NCBI GenBank assembly: GCA_022497145.1
Contig: MU385904.1
Location: forward strand, 1 to 64,000
Length of the DNA stretch: 64,000 nucleotides
Source of the DNA: Rostrohypoxylon terebratum
Lineage: Eukaryota; Ascomycota; Sordariomycetes; Xylariales; Hypoxylaceae
Direction: 5' to 3'
The notes below the pieces were generated by a model that had not been told where the DNA came from, ran no database searches, and worked only from the letters and a program-made list of their open reading frames with translations. The position numbers and the translations under genes were made by a program. Positions 45,093 through 58,860 of this stretch are shown here, one piece after another (positions within the stretch are counted from its first letter, which is position 1; each line of letters begins with the position of its first letter).

Positions 45093-48000
45093 CCTGAGCG
45101 AATGCGTATTCTACGGTATTGGTGGTCAGCTACTACTTTTCAAGGCTCGGGACGAGCCCGATGTAGGACATTGACAACTGCCGAGACACTTAAAGTGCTT
45201 ACCATTTTGGATATATAGAAACGGGGAAAATGCGACAAAATGCGATCTTTTAGTTACCAGTGCCGTCGCCGGCTTCACCAATTCTTCTCTCTCTGTCTAA
45301 ATCAGGGGGGTATATGATATCATGCGAAAAGGAAAAGGAAATAAGCTCGCTATAGGTAGTCGAGGGACAGATTCGACGTCGCAAAGGGGAGGAGAAAATA
45401 GGACTAGACTACACCGCGGGCGAGTGCGGGATGTATATGTATAGGCTGTATGGGTATCAGCATATATGGGATGGTGTAGTATAGCCCCCCGGATCGCAAC
45501 GGGATAGACTATCTAGGTATATGCAGGAGACGGTGAAACGCTGCGATAATAGGGAGCTAAACCACGATGTGATTTGTCTCTAAGGTCTAGGGTCCTTCAC
45601 ACAGCAGGCCAGTAACACTTCATCCTAGTTGTAGGTGCGGAGGGGGCGAGAGACACAGACACGGAGACGGAGAGTCCCCAAGGCCAGGCCAGAGATCAAC
45701 CCAGGTCACCTTAACACCTTGATCCTTCAGACCATGGGCCATAACTGCGGTGTCCTAAGTCCCTAATAATAGCATCCCCTCTCTACATAGGGTACCTAGT
45801 ATAGTGCAGTGTAGTGTAGTGTAGTGCCGGTGCGTGGGAAACACAACAAAATCCCACGAAGGCTAGAATGCTCCCCATGCTTCCCACCACATGCCCAGCG
45901 TTAAACCAACCAAATGCGAAAGGCTGGTTGGACAGAAACTAAGGTGTGCCAGAAAATGATTGGACCTTTCTCGAGTTTTCATTGGCTACAAGTCTGTCTA
46001 CCACCCTGCCGGCATCGTTCTCTAAGCGCCCAGATAGCCTAGCCTAAGCACGGGCTTGCAGGCGACAAGTGTGGACAAGGATGGACATGGATGATGTAAC
46101 CCATGTCCGTTTTCTTCGACTTTTTTTCGACTTGCCAGCCCGATTAGGCATCGCCATAATCGCCATAATAGTAACCGTTAGCAAGAAAAAGTGGCGCACC
46201 GTACGCACTCTAAAGAGAGTGTGTTCTAAACAAACTGCACGGAGGGACTAACACCTGTTCTCATCAACTCATCAACCCATAGAGAAGACCTCGAAAAGCG
46301 CCTCGAATAGTTAGACATACATATCCTATATTGCCTACATGTGCCCACATGTGCCTAGCAGGTAGTACATAATGGATGTTGGGAACCCCCTTACGGGTCG
46401 ATGCCATGCGAGAAGATCATCATCATCCATTTCATGCCTCGATCTTTCTCCGCAGACGCTGTGTAATCTACCTACTTACTACTACTACCTACTAGGTATG
46501 CAGCGGTACTCGCAGTAAATCACCACCTGGCCACCTTCTAGGAACACATAGTATGGGTGATGTTAGGTGCCACTTTGAGCCACTTTGGACTACTCGTACA
46601 ACAGGAGAAGCCCACACTACTGCATTCACGGCGTCAAAATCCCATCAATTGAGTTTTTTTTTTTCATTCAATTTTTCCCATTGTTCCTGATCTGCTGGGA
46701 GCGGTCAGACGTGAGGGACTCTTTTTGTCGTCATACCTGGCGAATCTGGCCTATCGTGAACGAGGTGCGGATCTGGTCAATTGATAAAACCCAGGATACG
46801 ATCACTTGGTCGAACGATCACTGGAAGCGCCTGGGCATTAACATTAGCATTGGCAATAAGGCAATAAGCACTTGCGGACTTTTCGACCCAGTAGCCCAGC
46901 AACCCAGCAGCTTGCCCAGGCCGATTCTGCAGAATCTGCGGTTTGCATTTGCACATTTTTTGCTTCTCTGCAGCGTCTGCACATGCTAGTAAGAGCGATG
47001 ACAGGACCTGGGAAAAATTACAATGAACCCCGGAAGATGGTCCACTATCCGGCTCTGGTCGGATACTACGACATCGAGCCAGGGGTGTATATGCCGTGGC
47101 TTCCCCACTGAGGATTACTCTCTATTAACTCATAGGATGCGCAAGATACTGCTGTAGGTATTCCGTTGTGCGCCTACAGTTACCTACATAGTAAGTAATA
47201 ACAGGTAATAATGAGAAAACTCTTCGGTACATTGGTGGTTACCGGTACGACAATCTACATACTACACATACTGCATACCACCATGCGGTAGGTAACCATA
47301 CAGATTTTTCTCCTCTATCTACCTAGGTCCTAGGTACAGAATATCTTTCGACCTAACCCCCTAACCCCTCTCGTGTGGCACGTTGCGAGGCGACGGGATT
47401 GGCGTCTCCAACTCACGATCTGGTATTAATCTCTGTGTTAAGAGATAATTCGGAGAAACTAGGACTTCCCCCTCACCAATCCTCACCAATGACGGGATAT
47501 TGTGAGGCCAATGGCAAATTTCTAAGACACCCGATAACTAAGACACTTTAAAAGAGAGATGACCATGTTCACATTTCCCGACACAACGACAATGTACCAC
47601 AGCAGCGCCTCCACTGTGGCGCTAAGGTCTAAGGAACCCGTCAAGATCTGGAGCAGTCCGGCTCTTGCTGATTGCTAAAGTGCTAAGTAACGGATCTGTC
47701 TGTCTGTCCAATCTCTGAATTCGAATTCGAGGCGGCCGTGGCCGGCGTAGAAGGAACAAGTTTTCGAGAGTTCCACGGTCCCTTGCAACGGGTCCACCTA
47801 AGCTTGGTACCCAATGAATCCCATATCGTGGGAGTCAGCGTGACCTGGTCCACGGACACATGACGGCCGAAATATCAGAGGCTTTAAGTGCGTGAATGGC
47901 CGAGTCCCACGATGATATGACGGAATGGAGAAACGATATTCTCCATTCAGCTATCCGTACCCAGTACTATGCGACATACGCAGCATACCTAGCATGCCTA

Positions 48001-49334
48001 CAACCAAGCGGAAGAATAATCACCACTCAATAATTCGATCCCGATTGTAACGAGACGTAAGCCACGTAAATCGGGTAGGTCGTTAGGAAAGTAGCTCACT
48101 GTCTATCACTCTCTTTTTTCTCATTTAGACAAGGCCATCCGACTAGACGATCCAGCGAAGACAAATGAGGCAGTTGTTGTTCACTGGGTAATTTCCAGCT
48201 CCGCGAACAGCATGTGGCGGGGGGTCACACTTTGTCCTGCGGTCTTTGCATGGAAGCCAGTAGCTTCCCGCATACGGTATGCAGCTGGAAAAAGCTGTGT
48301 CCGCTGCTGTCCGTATGCCCTCCGCGAAGCGAGTTTAACATACTACATGCTACGTTAGCGTCGGCCAGCCCAACGTCAAGCGAGGCGGAATACACCGACA
48401 GAAGTTAGTTTGATATTTAGACTATGTAAAAACGAATGCAAGATCGTCACCAGCTAGTTTAGACTATCAAGGGAGCAAACCAAGATCTAAGACAAATGTG
48501 ATCCCCGTACTCGTTCTCGTCCAACGGCAACAATGCAACGGTTTACGAGTCGGTGACCGACGAGGATACACTATGAGAACTATCAGAACTATTAGACTAT
48601 GAAACCTAGGTAGCAATTCTGTGATCGTGCCAACGGGTTCGTCTCCGCCGTCATCACCTTGAGGCTCACTGGTTCAGTTCCTTGATCAGGTTCCAGTTCA
48701 GGCATTATACATGGTAGCTACGGTTACTTCCTTGTCACCAGCTTGCGTACCGTACACAGTTGGCGATCCACATCAAAGTTGACATGAGTTATTAGAAATA
48801 ATTTGATGAACAAGGACACTTCCGAGTATATCCGATATGAATGGCACGTTCGAACCTGGGCAAATAGATAACTTTCAAAGTGTGAGATGTCACTTTTCTG
48901 ATCCTGACGGAGTAGCAATTGTCAATCACATTGCCGAATTGTTTATCTGATTCGCTTGAGCGATCTCGGTGTTCATTGTTGCGAAAGAATCACATTTTAG
49001 ACTCGGAGTAGCTGCGGAGAGCTATGGTTCCTCTCCACGGTGAATAAAAGAGGTTCGCCTTAGACATTTTTTTTAAGCGAAGCTGATCCAAAAAGGGTCA
49101 GGACCCAATGGCACGCTGAGGAGGAGCTTTTGGAAGTCATCACATGAGGATTCCTTAATGCGAGTCTAGTCACCTGGTGGATGGTTGACTTTCCTTTATT
49201 CCGAATAAAATGAACGCCTCGTGGTCTGGCGAAGATATGTGTTATGCGATGACCAGATGCCATGCCATCTAGAGACTCTAATTTGATTATTTTGTGATTC
49301 TTCATTTTTTGCCGTCGATTGCCCCCCTAAACCG

Positions 49335-49358
49335 GTGAATAGGTGAATAGGCGAATAG
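49335..49358 (+). repeat. three tandem 8-mers GYGAATAG
   Basis: GTGAATAG, GTGAATAG and GCGAATAG in direct succession. Confidence 0.7.
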
Positions 49359-50737
49359 GGTTTTACAAGGGGCTTGTTGACGAATGCAGGTAATCTCACT
49401 CGAACTAAGGGATCTTGATCCCTGAAGAAGCCCTGGACCGTAGCAGCGCACATCGTAGCGTAGCTAAAGGCATAGTCAGCATTAAAGACAACCTGGTTGA
49501 TTTGATAATTAATAGATCGTGAACGGCTTAATACGCTCAATACCAGCTCGATCTGTGTCTAGCTCAACTCCACTATGAGACGAGTCACAGCGGACCGACG
49601 AAGGGTAGAGCCTAGGAGGCCCTAGGTACATCACAGGGTGCATCAAATCCTTTCCATCGTTAGCCGACGGATGATAGACCGGGACACAACAGCTTGGCTG
49701 CCGGCTCAGAGCCGTTAGAGCCATTGATTTCTGTTTTTATGATGATTTGCATCGATACCACGAATTGGCAGGGTTGGCAAGGACATGACAACCACAAAAG
49801 CCAGGACAGCGCGCTGCACGGACTTCAATTTTTCTTTGATAATATCCATTACCCGTTCAGCCCATTGTCTAGAACTCCACGGGGGTGGAGCCGGGGGAAA
49901 AAAAGTTCTCTACCACTCTTCTGCCTTTATCATATCTGATGGTTAGGGGCTGGATAGGCTGGATGACGATACTCGGCATCGAGTGTCGCTCAAATACTTA
50001 CCCTGGCATACAAATTACACAATATACGCAACAATATACTTACACGTGCATAGAAATTGGCAGTACGTATCCAGCGTATCCCACGTATCCCCAATGATTC
50101 CCAATGATTCTCGTAGCATAGTAGCAGTAGCATTCAAGATGCTAGGCAAAATCACGTACATAAACGGGGAAGGATTGAAACCCCATATACGATGAGACCG
50201 TGCTACCATACTACCACTTATCCGTCCACCACGTATATACTTGTAATGAGTATGTAGTATAGCATATATTAATAATGACAACTAGCAGCCAAGGTATGCG
50301 AGCATAAGGATAGTATGGGATAGTATGGCGCATAAGTTAATCTACTTGTTGGTGAGAAGAGATGAAGGAGATGCATTGCGAACAACCTCGCCGTCTTCTT
50401 GCTTTTGGTAGACCATAATGTCGGGTCCGTCGGTAAGAACTTTTGCTGACAAGGGGGGAGGGGGGATGGGAGACTTGGGTACAATTGACCTAGGTATGAC
50501 ATTGAAATGAATCTTTAGCTTGCTTGAAAAGAGGCTTGAAATTGTTGAATGATGTTATGGGTGCTATGGGTGCTATGGGGTGCTATGTGCTAAGGTGTGT
50601 TGCGAATGGGGCTAATCTCTCGATCGCTGTCATGGATGAGGATAAAGGATGGATAAGGAACTTCAAAGCTCGAACTCGGAAATCCTAAGGACCTAAAAAT
50701 CAACCTTGAACATTGAATGCGATCACGGGTAAGACAA

Positions 50738-51051
50738 AATTAGCCCAGATTGTCAGATGAAGAATGCGGGTTAAGTCAAAAATAGAACTAATATCGATGT
50801 TGGGTTAAAGTTTGGTCGTTTGGTCAAGTGCTGCAATTCTGGTGTGGCAGTTTAGCGCCCGCCGTGCAGTTGTATGCGAGTTATGTTGCTCAAATTAACC
50901 CAAATTAACCCAAATTAACCCATAATTAGTCAATGTTAAGTGGTGTAAAGTGTGCAAAATGGGTTAATTTTAGAAATATCCGGGCTAAGTGTGGTCATTG
51001 TGGTGGTCTAAAGTGGGCTAAGTAATAAACACAAAGTGAGCAAATTAGCCC
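50738..51051. repeat. array of ten GGGYTAA / TTARCCC motifs
   Basis: Copies start at 50738, 50768, 50802, 50893, 50903, 50913, 50961, 50982, 51015 and 51043. Five read GGGYTAA and five read TTARCCC. The three at 50893-50921 form a direct 10-bp tandem (CAAATTAACC). Spacing is otherwise irregular, which looks like a regulatory cluster more than a microsatellite. Confidence 0.65.
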
Positions 51052-54000
51052 ACAATGCACGAATTGATATCGGGTGATCTTCGTCCAACAGCCGGTCAGC
51101 TTCCGGCTCGTATGCAAATCCGGTAAGCCACAAACCAGCCCCCCCAGGCTGCAAGAATGCAAGACTGCCAGACTGCCAGACTGCTTATGAGCTTATGGGG
51201 TGCATGGACCACTTCTTGATTAAGATGACAACGCTGACGGGTTGACGGGTTGACGGGATCATGGGGAAAGCTGCTATATCCATGCAGCCATGTAGCCCTG
51301 GAGGTGCTCTTGGTGGTAAGAAGCCCTGGCTTGGAAGTACCTCGGTACTTCATGTATGGAGCTTACTTAGGGCTAGCCTGCCGAGAAGCTCCAGCTGTCT
51401 CTGTTTGGCTGATCTAGAAAGAAAGGAAAGAGAACCCCTGGTGCCGTGTCTTGGCATCCCGGGACCCATAAGATTTTGCATATGGACCCCACCACAGCAA
51501 CCACACACCCACCAGGTACCCACTATAACACTACCTAGTAGTAATGACGCTAATGGGAACTTGCAGCTTCTCAGCAGAGATTGGTTAATTGTACGCCCTC
51601 CATCATGAATTAATCCCGGCCGAGCCAGGGTTTAGCTTCCGAGCTCGAGCCAATCCCCTTCCCGAACCCATACTTTGTCACATTCACTAAGATTTCGGCT
51701 AGGGCCGCTACTGGCGCCAACTTTCTCAGAACGTCGAATCAAAATGCTCCTTTGGCCTTTTTTCTACTCCCTGAAATCTTTTAACCAATATCACCAATAT
51801 CTACCTTGTTAAACACCTCGTCAATACCCTGAACACCCTGTATACTCTCCCAAGTCTCTTCATGCCTGTCTGATTGGCGAGTTCATTAAACCATCGAAAA
51901 TGGGAAATAGTCACCGGTGCCACAGCAACGTCGAAACTTGACAAGAGACAAGCCACGAATATTCTTTCTTCCACGCTTTCCGTATTTTCCATGCCTAACC
52001 AGTTCATAATCAAAACGAGACCTGGAAAAAAATACATATGATACCATATCCATGGATGACTCCCGATCTTCGGCTGCGGGCATTTCTAAAAGTCGGCGCG
52101 ACTCCTAGTCCGAACCTCGTCTTTCCGTCTTGCTTGTGCTTGCAAGGTATCCAGGAGACCGGTCCTGATAGCCCTGCTACCGGTTTCTCACTGGCTTAAA
52201 CCCACAGCCAATCTCGTGCTTATATCCATAGGCTCGGCATTCATTGGCAGCCTCGAATACTGCCTAATGTACGCTTGGGGAATATAGTAATTATGCTATA
52301 CGAGTATTACAGAGTCCAGTAGAGAGCCATGTTTCTCTCCCCACTCAGCATAGGACCTAGGTGCTTAGGAGAGTAAAAATTCGCTATCGAGAGCCATTCT
52401 CAAAGCTTGTCAAATTCGCAAATTTCAACCTAGTTTTATTATTGACGGACGACTTATGAGTCCATACCAGCGCTGGACGCTCCCCACTCGGCGATATGAT
52501 ATCCGTATGCAGTAACAAGCTAGAGCAGCGGATGTAGCATGCGGAATACGCACAATTCGAGCTAAACTACGTACTACGTAGTATACAGAACAGCTGCGTA
52601 CATAGTACGAATTTGGGTTCTCTCGACACTGCATATGCAGCTCGAGAGCAGAGCAATCTATGATTATCGGTCAGCGCATGCAAAGTAACCACACCATCCG
52701 TAGCCCCAATTGTCAATGCGAGGGCAATCGGCAAGCTGCCATGGCTCCTTGCATATACTTTTACTTTTTACGTGCTGAGTACGACGACTTGACTCTTCTA
52801 CGCATACTACATGCTCCGAAATGGAAACCTACACGTGGGGTTTGGTCTCTCTTCTCTCGTGGTTCTTCTCGCACAGCATTGTCTACCAGCAACGTGCAAA
52901 CTTAGCGAGGAAGCGTGAAGGAGGTTCCAAGACACACTATACTAGCAGTTTAGGTAGTTCAACGATCTACAATCTCCGCTTAAACGACTGGCAGGTGGCA
53001 TGACGAAGTTCCTCGAAGAGAATAGCCTCTCCTCTTAGAGGTAGTACAAACCGCACTTCTCGTCCTCTCCTTACCTCTTCATAAGGTCGATCGACGCTAA
53101 TAAATCCCTGCGGCTTTCAATAAACTCTTCGACCCTGGCTCGCAAGGGACTGCTAGGCTTGCTCGATGCAAGGATGAATACAGGGCTGGCAAGGTTGTGT
53201 GGTCTATGTGGTGTAGGTCACTCACATTAGACAGCCATACACGCACGCTCGCTGAACGCACAATTAGAAAATCTGCAAGTGCTAGCGGCGGGCGAACAAG
53301 ACCCCCCCATGCCCCATGTCCCATGTCTTCCCTTCTGCATATGGTGGTGACATTGAGAGTGGACCGGACTTTCCAGTGGCCTAGCCAATGACCGGCAAGC
53401 CGCGTATGGGAACTGCCTCTTTTAGTCGCTCAACGTCGTCTACCTTGCAGAAGGATCCCTGCCTCTGCTTGCTGCCACCGTCTTCCGCGAGTGTGACCGA
53501 GTGGTACAATGTCCTTGTACCGCTCACTTCGAAGTTCGAGTGGGGTGGTTGTTGACGTTACCCACCATCATCCGGGTGACTCGACCACAATCCAGCGAAC
53601 CGGCCACGCTCATTGGAATCCGCAAGCGCACATCCGATTCAAGTCACCAGCTGCTACCCCAATTTGGGCTAATTTGCATATGTTGTGGTCTGTAATTAGG
53701 CCACAAAAGTCATGGGTTAAATTAGGAATTACCCCAAATTGCGTCTTTTGTTGCTATTTTTGAACACAGCCTTCATCGATGCGCCGGCTTGAGATGCAGC
53801 TAAAGTGGTGGCCGAAGAGGACGAGGCCACGATATAAGGCTTCACATCTCCAATCTTAGGAAACGCTTTTTTTGAAGATTAGATGTTGTGAAGGGTAGAA
53901 GATCCAAGTGTCGTTCCAGTTTCCCTTTTAACTATATTCCTCCTCTCTCTCCCTCTTCCCTCTATACCTTTCTTATTCCGACAAACTCGACTAACGTGAA

Positions 54001-54307
54001 AGGCAAGCTGGTACTTGCTTGGATCCCACCATTCATTCGACGAGAAGAAAATAATATTAATTTTGACGAATTTCGAATAAAACCCATTACAACCCATACA
54101 ACTCCGCGCTGGTCGTTATTATCCCCACTTCGCGGATTATTATTCACCGGGCACGAGGACTTGAAGAGCATTGAGCGTTTTTGGGCAATTACTGGCTTCG
54201 AGGCGCAATCTCTGGAAAGATCCCAGCAAATATCGACCTAGACCTAGAACTGGGGCCCCTGGTTCCCCTTGTCTCCTCCCGCTTTCGCTCGGCTTGCGAC
54301 TAGCATA

Positions 54308-54325
54308 CCCCCCCCCCCCCCCCCC
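54308..54325 (+). repeat. poly-C run of 18
   Basis: Homopolymer ending 46 bp before the pro1 start codon, probably inside its 5' leader. Confidence 0.85.
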
Positions 54326-54371
54326 ACTACCATCTCGACGCAGGTACCTTGACTTTGAACATAAGATACAA

Positions 54372-56521
54372 ATGTCAAGTCTACCCCCCAACCCCCAGGG
54401 AGACCTAATGAGAGCATCAACCGTCAACATGGCCGTCGCACAACCGACCAAGTCGAAGGCTGCTTCTAAGCAAAACAACAATGCCAACACTAAAGCTAAG
54501 ACACAGATGCACCGCCGTTCCAGAACAGGTTGGTGTTCCTCTATACCCCGACTTATACGGCCGCTTACACAGGATCGTCGTCGGTCCGTGTAAGTTGGTC
54601 AACAACCACATACTAACATGTTACCTCTTTTATAGGTTGCTATACCTGCAGATTACGACGGAAGAAGTGCGATGAGGGTACTCCCATGTGCACAGCATGC
54701 AAGCACCTCGGTCTTGTATGCGAATATAAGCGACCAATGTGGTGGAGCAACAACGACGCGAGACGACAACACAAGGACGATATCAAGATGATCATCAAGA
54801 GGAAGAAGCTCTCTGAAAAGGCGTCGCACACCATTCAGACTACGGTAAGCTCGCCGCCGGGTCTGTCTCACTCTCTGCCTACCTCCGCAACCTTCTCGGA
54901 TCCCCTAGACCGAACAAGGTCGGCATCGATCGACTCGCAATTCGCCTTCAACTTCAACAGCCCGCCGAATGTTAACGACTATGGCACTTACAACCCTCAC
55001 ATGCTCCCATCACACGCCGATTTCATGTTTAACATGTCTCCTTATGAGATCGATGTCAAGACCGAAAGACAAATGTTTGTCAACGATGTCCCAACGCTAC
55101 GAGAATCTACAGTTTCGACCTTCAGCACTTACCACACTCCACCTCCACCAGGAACCGTCCTCCCATCTTACTCTGGAGAGGGAGAATGGACCGAGCAAGT
55201 CTTCCAAGAGCGCCGCGAATCACTAGCGGAGGAGACCCTGAACTACAACTTCTTCGATTTCGCCCATGGCCTTCCTACCAACCCCGGACAAGTCGACATC
55301 GAACTAGATGAGAACGACCAACAACTATTGGAACACTTCATTCAATTCGTGCTGCCAACAATCTTCCCCATTCTGGAAACTAACCAACACGGATCTGTCG
55401 GCTCCGACCTCATCCTACCTAACCTTCAGAACAACAAGGGCTACCTCCACTGCTGCCTCATGATCGCGGCGCAACACTACAAGGCTACCATGAACGTCCA
55501 GGGCGAGGAAATCGACAATGACATCATGCGACATCGACACGCCACCATTGTTGCACTTTGCGAGGCGCTAAACATGGATGAGAACCACCACCAGATCCTT
55601 GAGGCGACTCTTGGACTCATCTTCTTCCAGTGCTGCGTTGGTCGCTACGATGACTCATTGCCAGACATCCCATGGCACCAGCACTTCCAGGCGGTGAACT
55701 CGCTAGTGAACAAACTGGATCTACCTCGATTAGTTTCTGACTCAACTGAACAGTTGCCTCAGACACCTTTCAACATGACGCTAACCGCGTGGATCGATAT
55801 CCTGGGCGCAACCATGCAGGGACGAGCCCCATCCTTTGCGCACACCTATCGCGAGAAGCATTTGTCGACTACTAACCCTTCCCTTGGGCTCCGCGAGCTC
55901 ATGGGCTGCGACGACCACGTCATGTATCTCATTTCTGAAATTGCCTGCCTCGAGGCGTTGAAGAAGGAGGGAATGGACGACATTACTCTATGCACACACG
56001 TTCATGCGCTAGGTGACCAAATTGGGCTGACGGAGGCCAACGACTGCGGACCCAAAATGCCATTTAACGCCAATGGCTCTCTTAGCCCGAAACAACTCAG
56101 CAAGAACATCACCAGCGCTTTCCGATTGGCTGCCCGCATTTACCTCTGCAGCTTAGTCCCTGGCTTCTCACCCAGCCAAACCAGCTGCGTTGGCCTCGTT
56201 GAGAAACTCACCAATGTTCTGCAATTTATTCCATCCGGCGCTGGTGGCTTCGACCGAAGCTTGTCTTGGGTCTACCTGATCGGTGGATCCGTCAGTGGAA
56301 TGAACTCTACCTTCAGAACATTCTTCCACGACCGCATCGCGCAGCTCGGTGACGCCGCTAACTATGGCAGCTTCGGTGGCGTGGTCTCCATACTCAACGA
56401 AGTGTGGCGCCAGGCCGACAACAGCCAGCCGAGTCCTAATGCGAACGGGACCCCGGAAGCACCCTACATCTCCTGGAGAGATATCATGCAGATGAGGGGA
56501 TTGGACTACCTACTGATCTAA
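54372..56521 (+). CDS. pro1: Zn2Cys6 transcription factor, PRO1/ADV-1 (NosA/RosA) type
   Basis: Exons 54372-54528 and 54636-56521 (107-bp intron) give 680 residues. The intron splits the codon just before the binuclear zinc cluster, a position I associate with this family. The cluster spans residues 54-81: C54, C57, C64, C71, C74 and C81 in GCYTCRLRRKKCDEGTPMC. It is followed by the diagnostic MWWSNNDARRQHKDDIK block. The rest is a fungal-specific regulatory region (FIQFVLPTIFPILETNQHG, HCCLMIAAQHYKATMN, YLISEIACLEALKKEGM) ending MQMRGLDYLLI. Established role of the family: sexual development, cell fusion and hyphal signalling in Sordaria and Neurospora, and NosA/RosA in Aspergillus. It is nuclear. 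A long upstream region with short uORFs and a C18 tract suggests complex regulation (inference). Confidence 0.92.
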
Positions 56522-56643
56522 GTTGATCATCCACCTCACAGCTGGTCTTGGGGGAGGTATCCCTCTCCTCATCTGCGGGTTACTTCCTGGAGCGATTCAG
56601 GAAATTGCTATCCCGTTTGCATTTCGACTATGGCTGGCTGCAC

Positions 56644-56699
56644 ACCATTTTTATTATTATTATTTTACCATTTTTATTATTATTATTTTACCATTTTTA
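56644..56699 (+). repeat. 23-bp tandem repeat, about 2.4 copies
   Basis: The unit ACCATTTTTATTATTATTAT plus TTT repeats at 56644 and 56667, with a partial third copy, just beyond the pro1 stop codon. Confidence 0.75.
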
Positions 56700-58033
56700 T
56701 CACTACAATAATACCCTATTAGAGAGAGGTAGCCGCAAGGCAACCGGAACGACACTTGGAATTGGAAGGATTTAGGGGATTGGATCAATCATGATGAAGG
56801 GGTAGTCGGAGAGGACTACTAGAAACACTGGGAGGTAATGAACTTGCTACGGCTTTACGAGGAGACGACAATTTCTTATTTTCTACTTTGTTTGGGAGCC
56901 GATACATATCATATCGTCGAATCACTCATATATACCATGCATGCATTGGTAGGGGAAGGGGTTGGTTACAAAGGAGTTTTTGGGTGACAATTTGAAGCAT
57001 TGGTGTATATTTGGATAAAGGCCTAGCATTTTTCGTTAACTTGCCCCTGAAAAAGGCACAATATTCTTAAGGGAACAGGTTCATTAAGGAGGCACCGATT
57101 TGATTGCCCCCGCCTCTCGAAGCTCTTAGGGACTAAAAACCCTAAGGGTCGAAGAAGTATCTATTACTTGTAATATAACAACACAAATCTCAATAAAATT
57201 TAAAAGATACAATATACTACAAAGTCTCTCATATTTTTACTGTGACTTATGATGAAAATAGTAAAATGGAATGGTGAAATTAATAGGTCAACTATATGGA
57301 ATAATTACATCTTAACCCCAATTACAATTTGGATTAATTAGTCTCATTGATCGATTAACACGAATTAAGTTTTGGCTTAATTAGCTCTTTTTGATTTTTT
57401 AGCCTTTAGGTTCAAGTGCTTGTCCTTATCCTTGTCTTTGTGATTGAAACCAAACTTGACTTCTCCCTTACAACTCTGTCTCACAACTAAGCCGCAAAAT
57501 TTTTCAAAAAATTACTACTATACCTGGCAATTGACCCACGATCCACGATGCCTCACCTGCGCCGAACCCGGAAACCTGGATTTTGATGCAGGTTGCTGAG
57601 CGGTGAACGGGAAATGGATCTCGTGATCGATTGAGGAATGAGTCATGTGCTCGACGCCCAACGGTGACGATCCCGTCGGTTTCACATGGGGGAAAGATCC
57701 AGATGCCCATCCCGTCCCGCATCGCATCCTGCTGCTAATTGCCGCATGTGGGAAGCCGGTCAAGGGAAGGCGTCCTTCTTCTTTTTTTTTCTTTTCTTTT
57801 TTTACTTGCATCGCTACCCCATCGCGACCCTCCGATGGCTTGGAGCTAACGGGACAAGCTATGTTGATTGCTTCGAGTTTCACTTTCAGCTACGAGTGCC
57901 GATGGCGCTCGACATTGGCAGCACAAGATGCAAGTTGACAAGGCAGAAAGCTGAGGCGTTGCTGCCGCGTGAATGCGGGTAAATTGAGCACGGGCTTGAA
58001 ATTGCGTACTCGCTATACCTGCCATGCTATGAT

Positions 58034-58075
58034 GCTATGGGCTATGGGCTATGGGCTATGGGCTATGGGCCATGG
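58034..58075 (+). repeat. 7-bp tandem repeat GCTATGG, five copies plus one variant
   Basis: Five exact GCTATGG units in a row, then GCCATGG. Confidence 0.85.
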
Positions 58076-58860
58076 ATAAGGATGAAGATGCTAAGAGCTA
58101 GCTACTGCACCGTAGATCAAAACCACGCGGATCAGAGAGATCTCGGCAAGCATCGTGCCATCGCTAAAGCTTCTCCAGCGGGCTGTGCGGGAAAATCAAT
58201 GCGCGATATGTGCGAGAGGAGTCCAAGCTTCCTTCGATTTTTGGCACGTAAGGTAGCAATGACGTATGGGAAAAGATCTTGCTTCTGTCTAACACATCCT
58301 TGCTAAGCTGAACTGGCTCTCGTCCGAACTTGGATTCCACCTTTTGAAACCTGCGAAGCCACTCGGCCGGCGACGGCAATTGGCTTTTTTAATAATGGAC
58401 AAGTTGGCACATAACACTCTAACCCCTCCAACCCCTCCAAATACCTGGAAAATAATAACTCTGGAACAGCTATAGGGTGCATGGCAGGATGATTCAGCAG
58501 GGCAAGGAAAAATAATTCTGTCATTTAGGCACACAATGAGGCGGTGATCTTATTTCTCCGCCTGTAAGCGAGAAAAGAAGCGAAACAAGTGAAAAATTCG
58601 TCGCACAAGCGGTCTGCGCCTGATGGTTCTTGTCGGAGTCCAACCAACGCTCCCAATGGTCCATGGCGCCGAGTATCCCAACATTACGGGACGTATCTTA
58701 TCGCGCGCATCAAGGTAAGGGTCGTTTGCAAACGCCAGTGGCGTGGTTGGATCAGGGCTAAGGATCGCCACTTAACGCCGCTGCGAGCTGTCACGAGACT
58801 ATCTACCTCGGCCATAAGGGCTTGTGCTGTAAGTATCGGCACAATGTCGCGGTGCAAGCA

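Larger units (their letters stand above)
45093..54371. other. gene-poor 9.3-kb block upstream of pro1
   Basis: I find no protein-coding gene with family resemblance, coding-like composition or splice links. Open frames (for example 46585-46989 and 49196-49540) are short and carry no motif. It contains the GGGYTAA motif array (50738-51051), a second small group near 53666-53722, tandem 8-mers at 49335-49358, GTAGT repeats near 45805, and many CCTAGGTA-type sequences. The part next to 54372 is probably the 5' UTR and promoter of pro1, and the part next to 45092 the promoter of the SAM-PH gene. Confidence 0.6.
56522..58860. other. intergenic: pro1 3' flank and AT-rich stretch
   Basis: About 2.3 kb with no supported gene. 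It has a 23-bp tandem repeat at 56644-56699, AT-rich sequence at about 57165-57420, and 7-bp tandem repeats at 58034-58075. Confidence 0.5.

Noticed and set aside
46585..47111. Overlapping plus-strand frames in the gene-poor block
   Set aside because: Short, no motif, no splice link and no coding-like composition. Probably chance frames.
50738..51051. Interstitial telomere repeat
   Set aside because: The motif is GGGYTAA with irregular spacing and mixed orientation, not TTAGGG in tandem.
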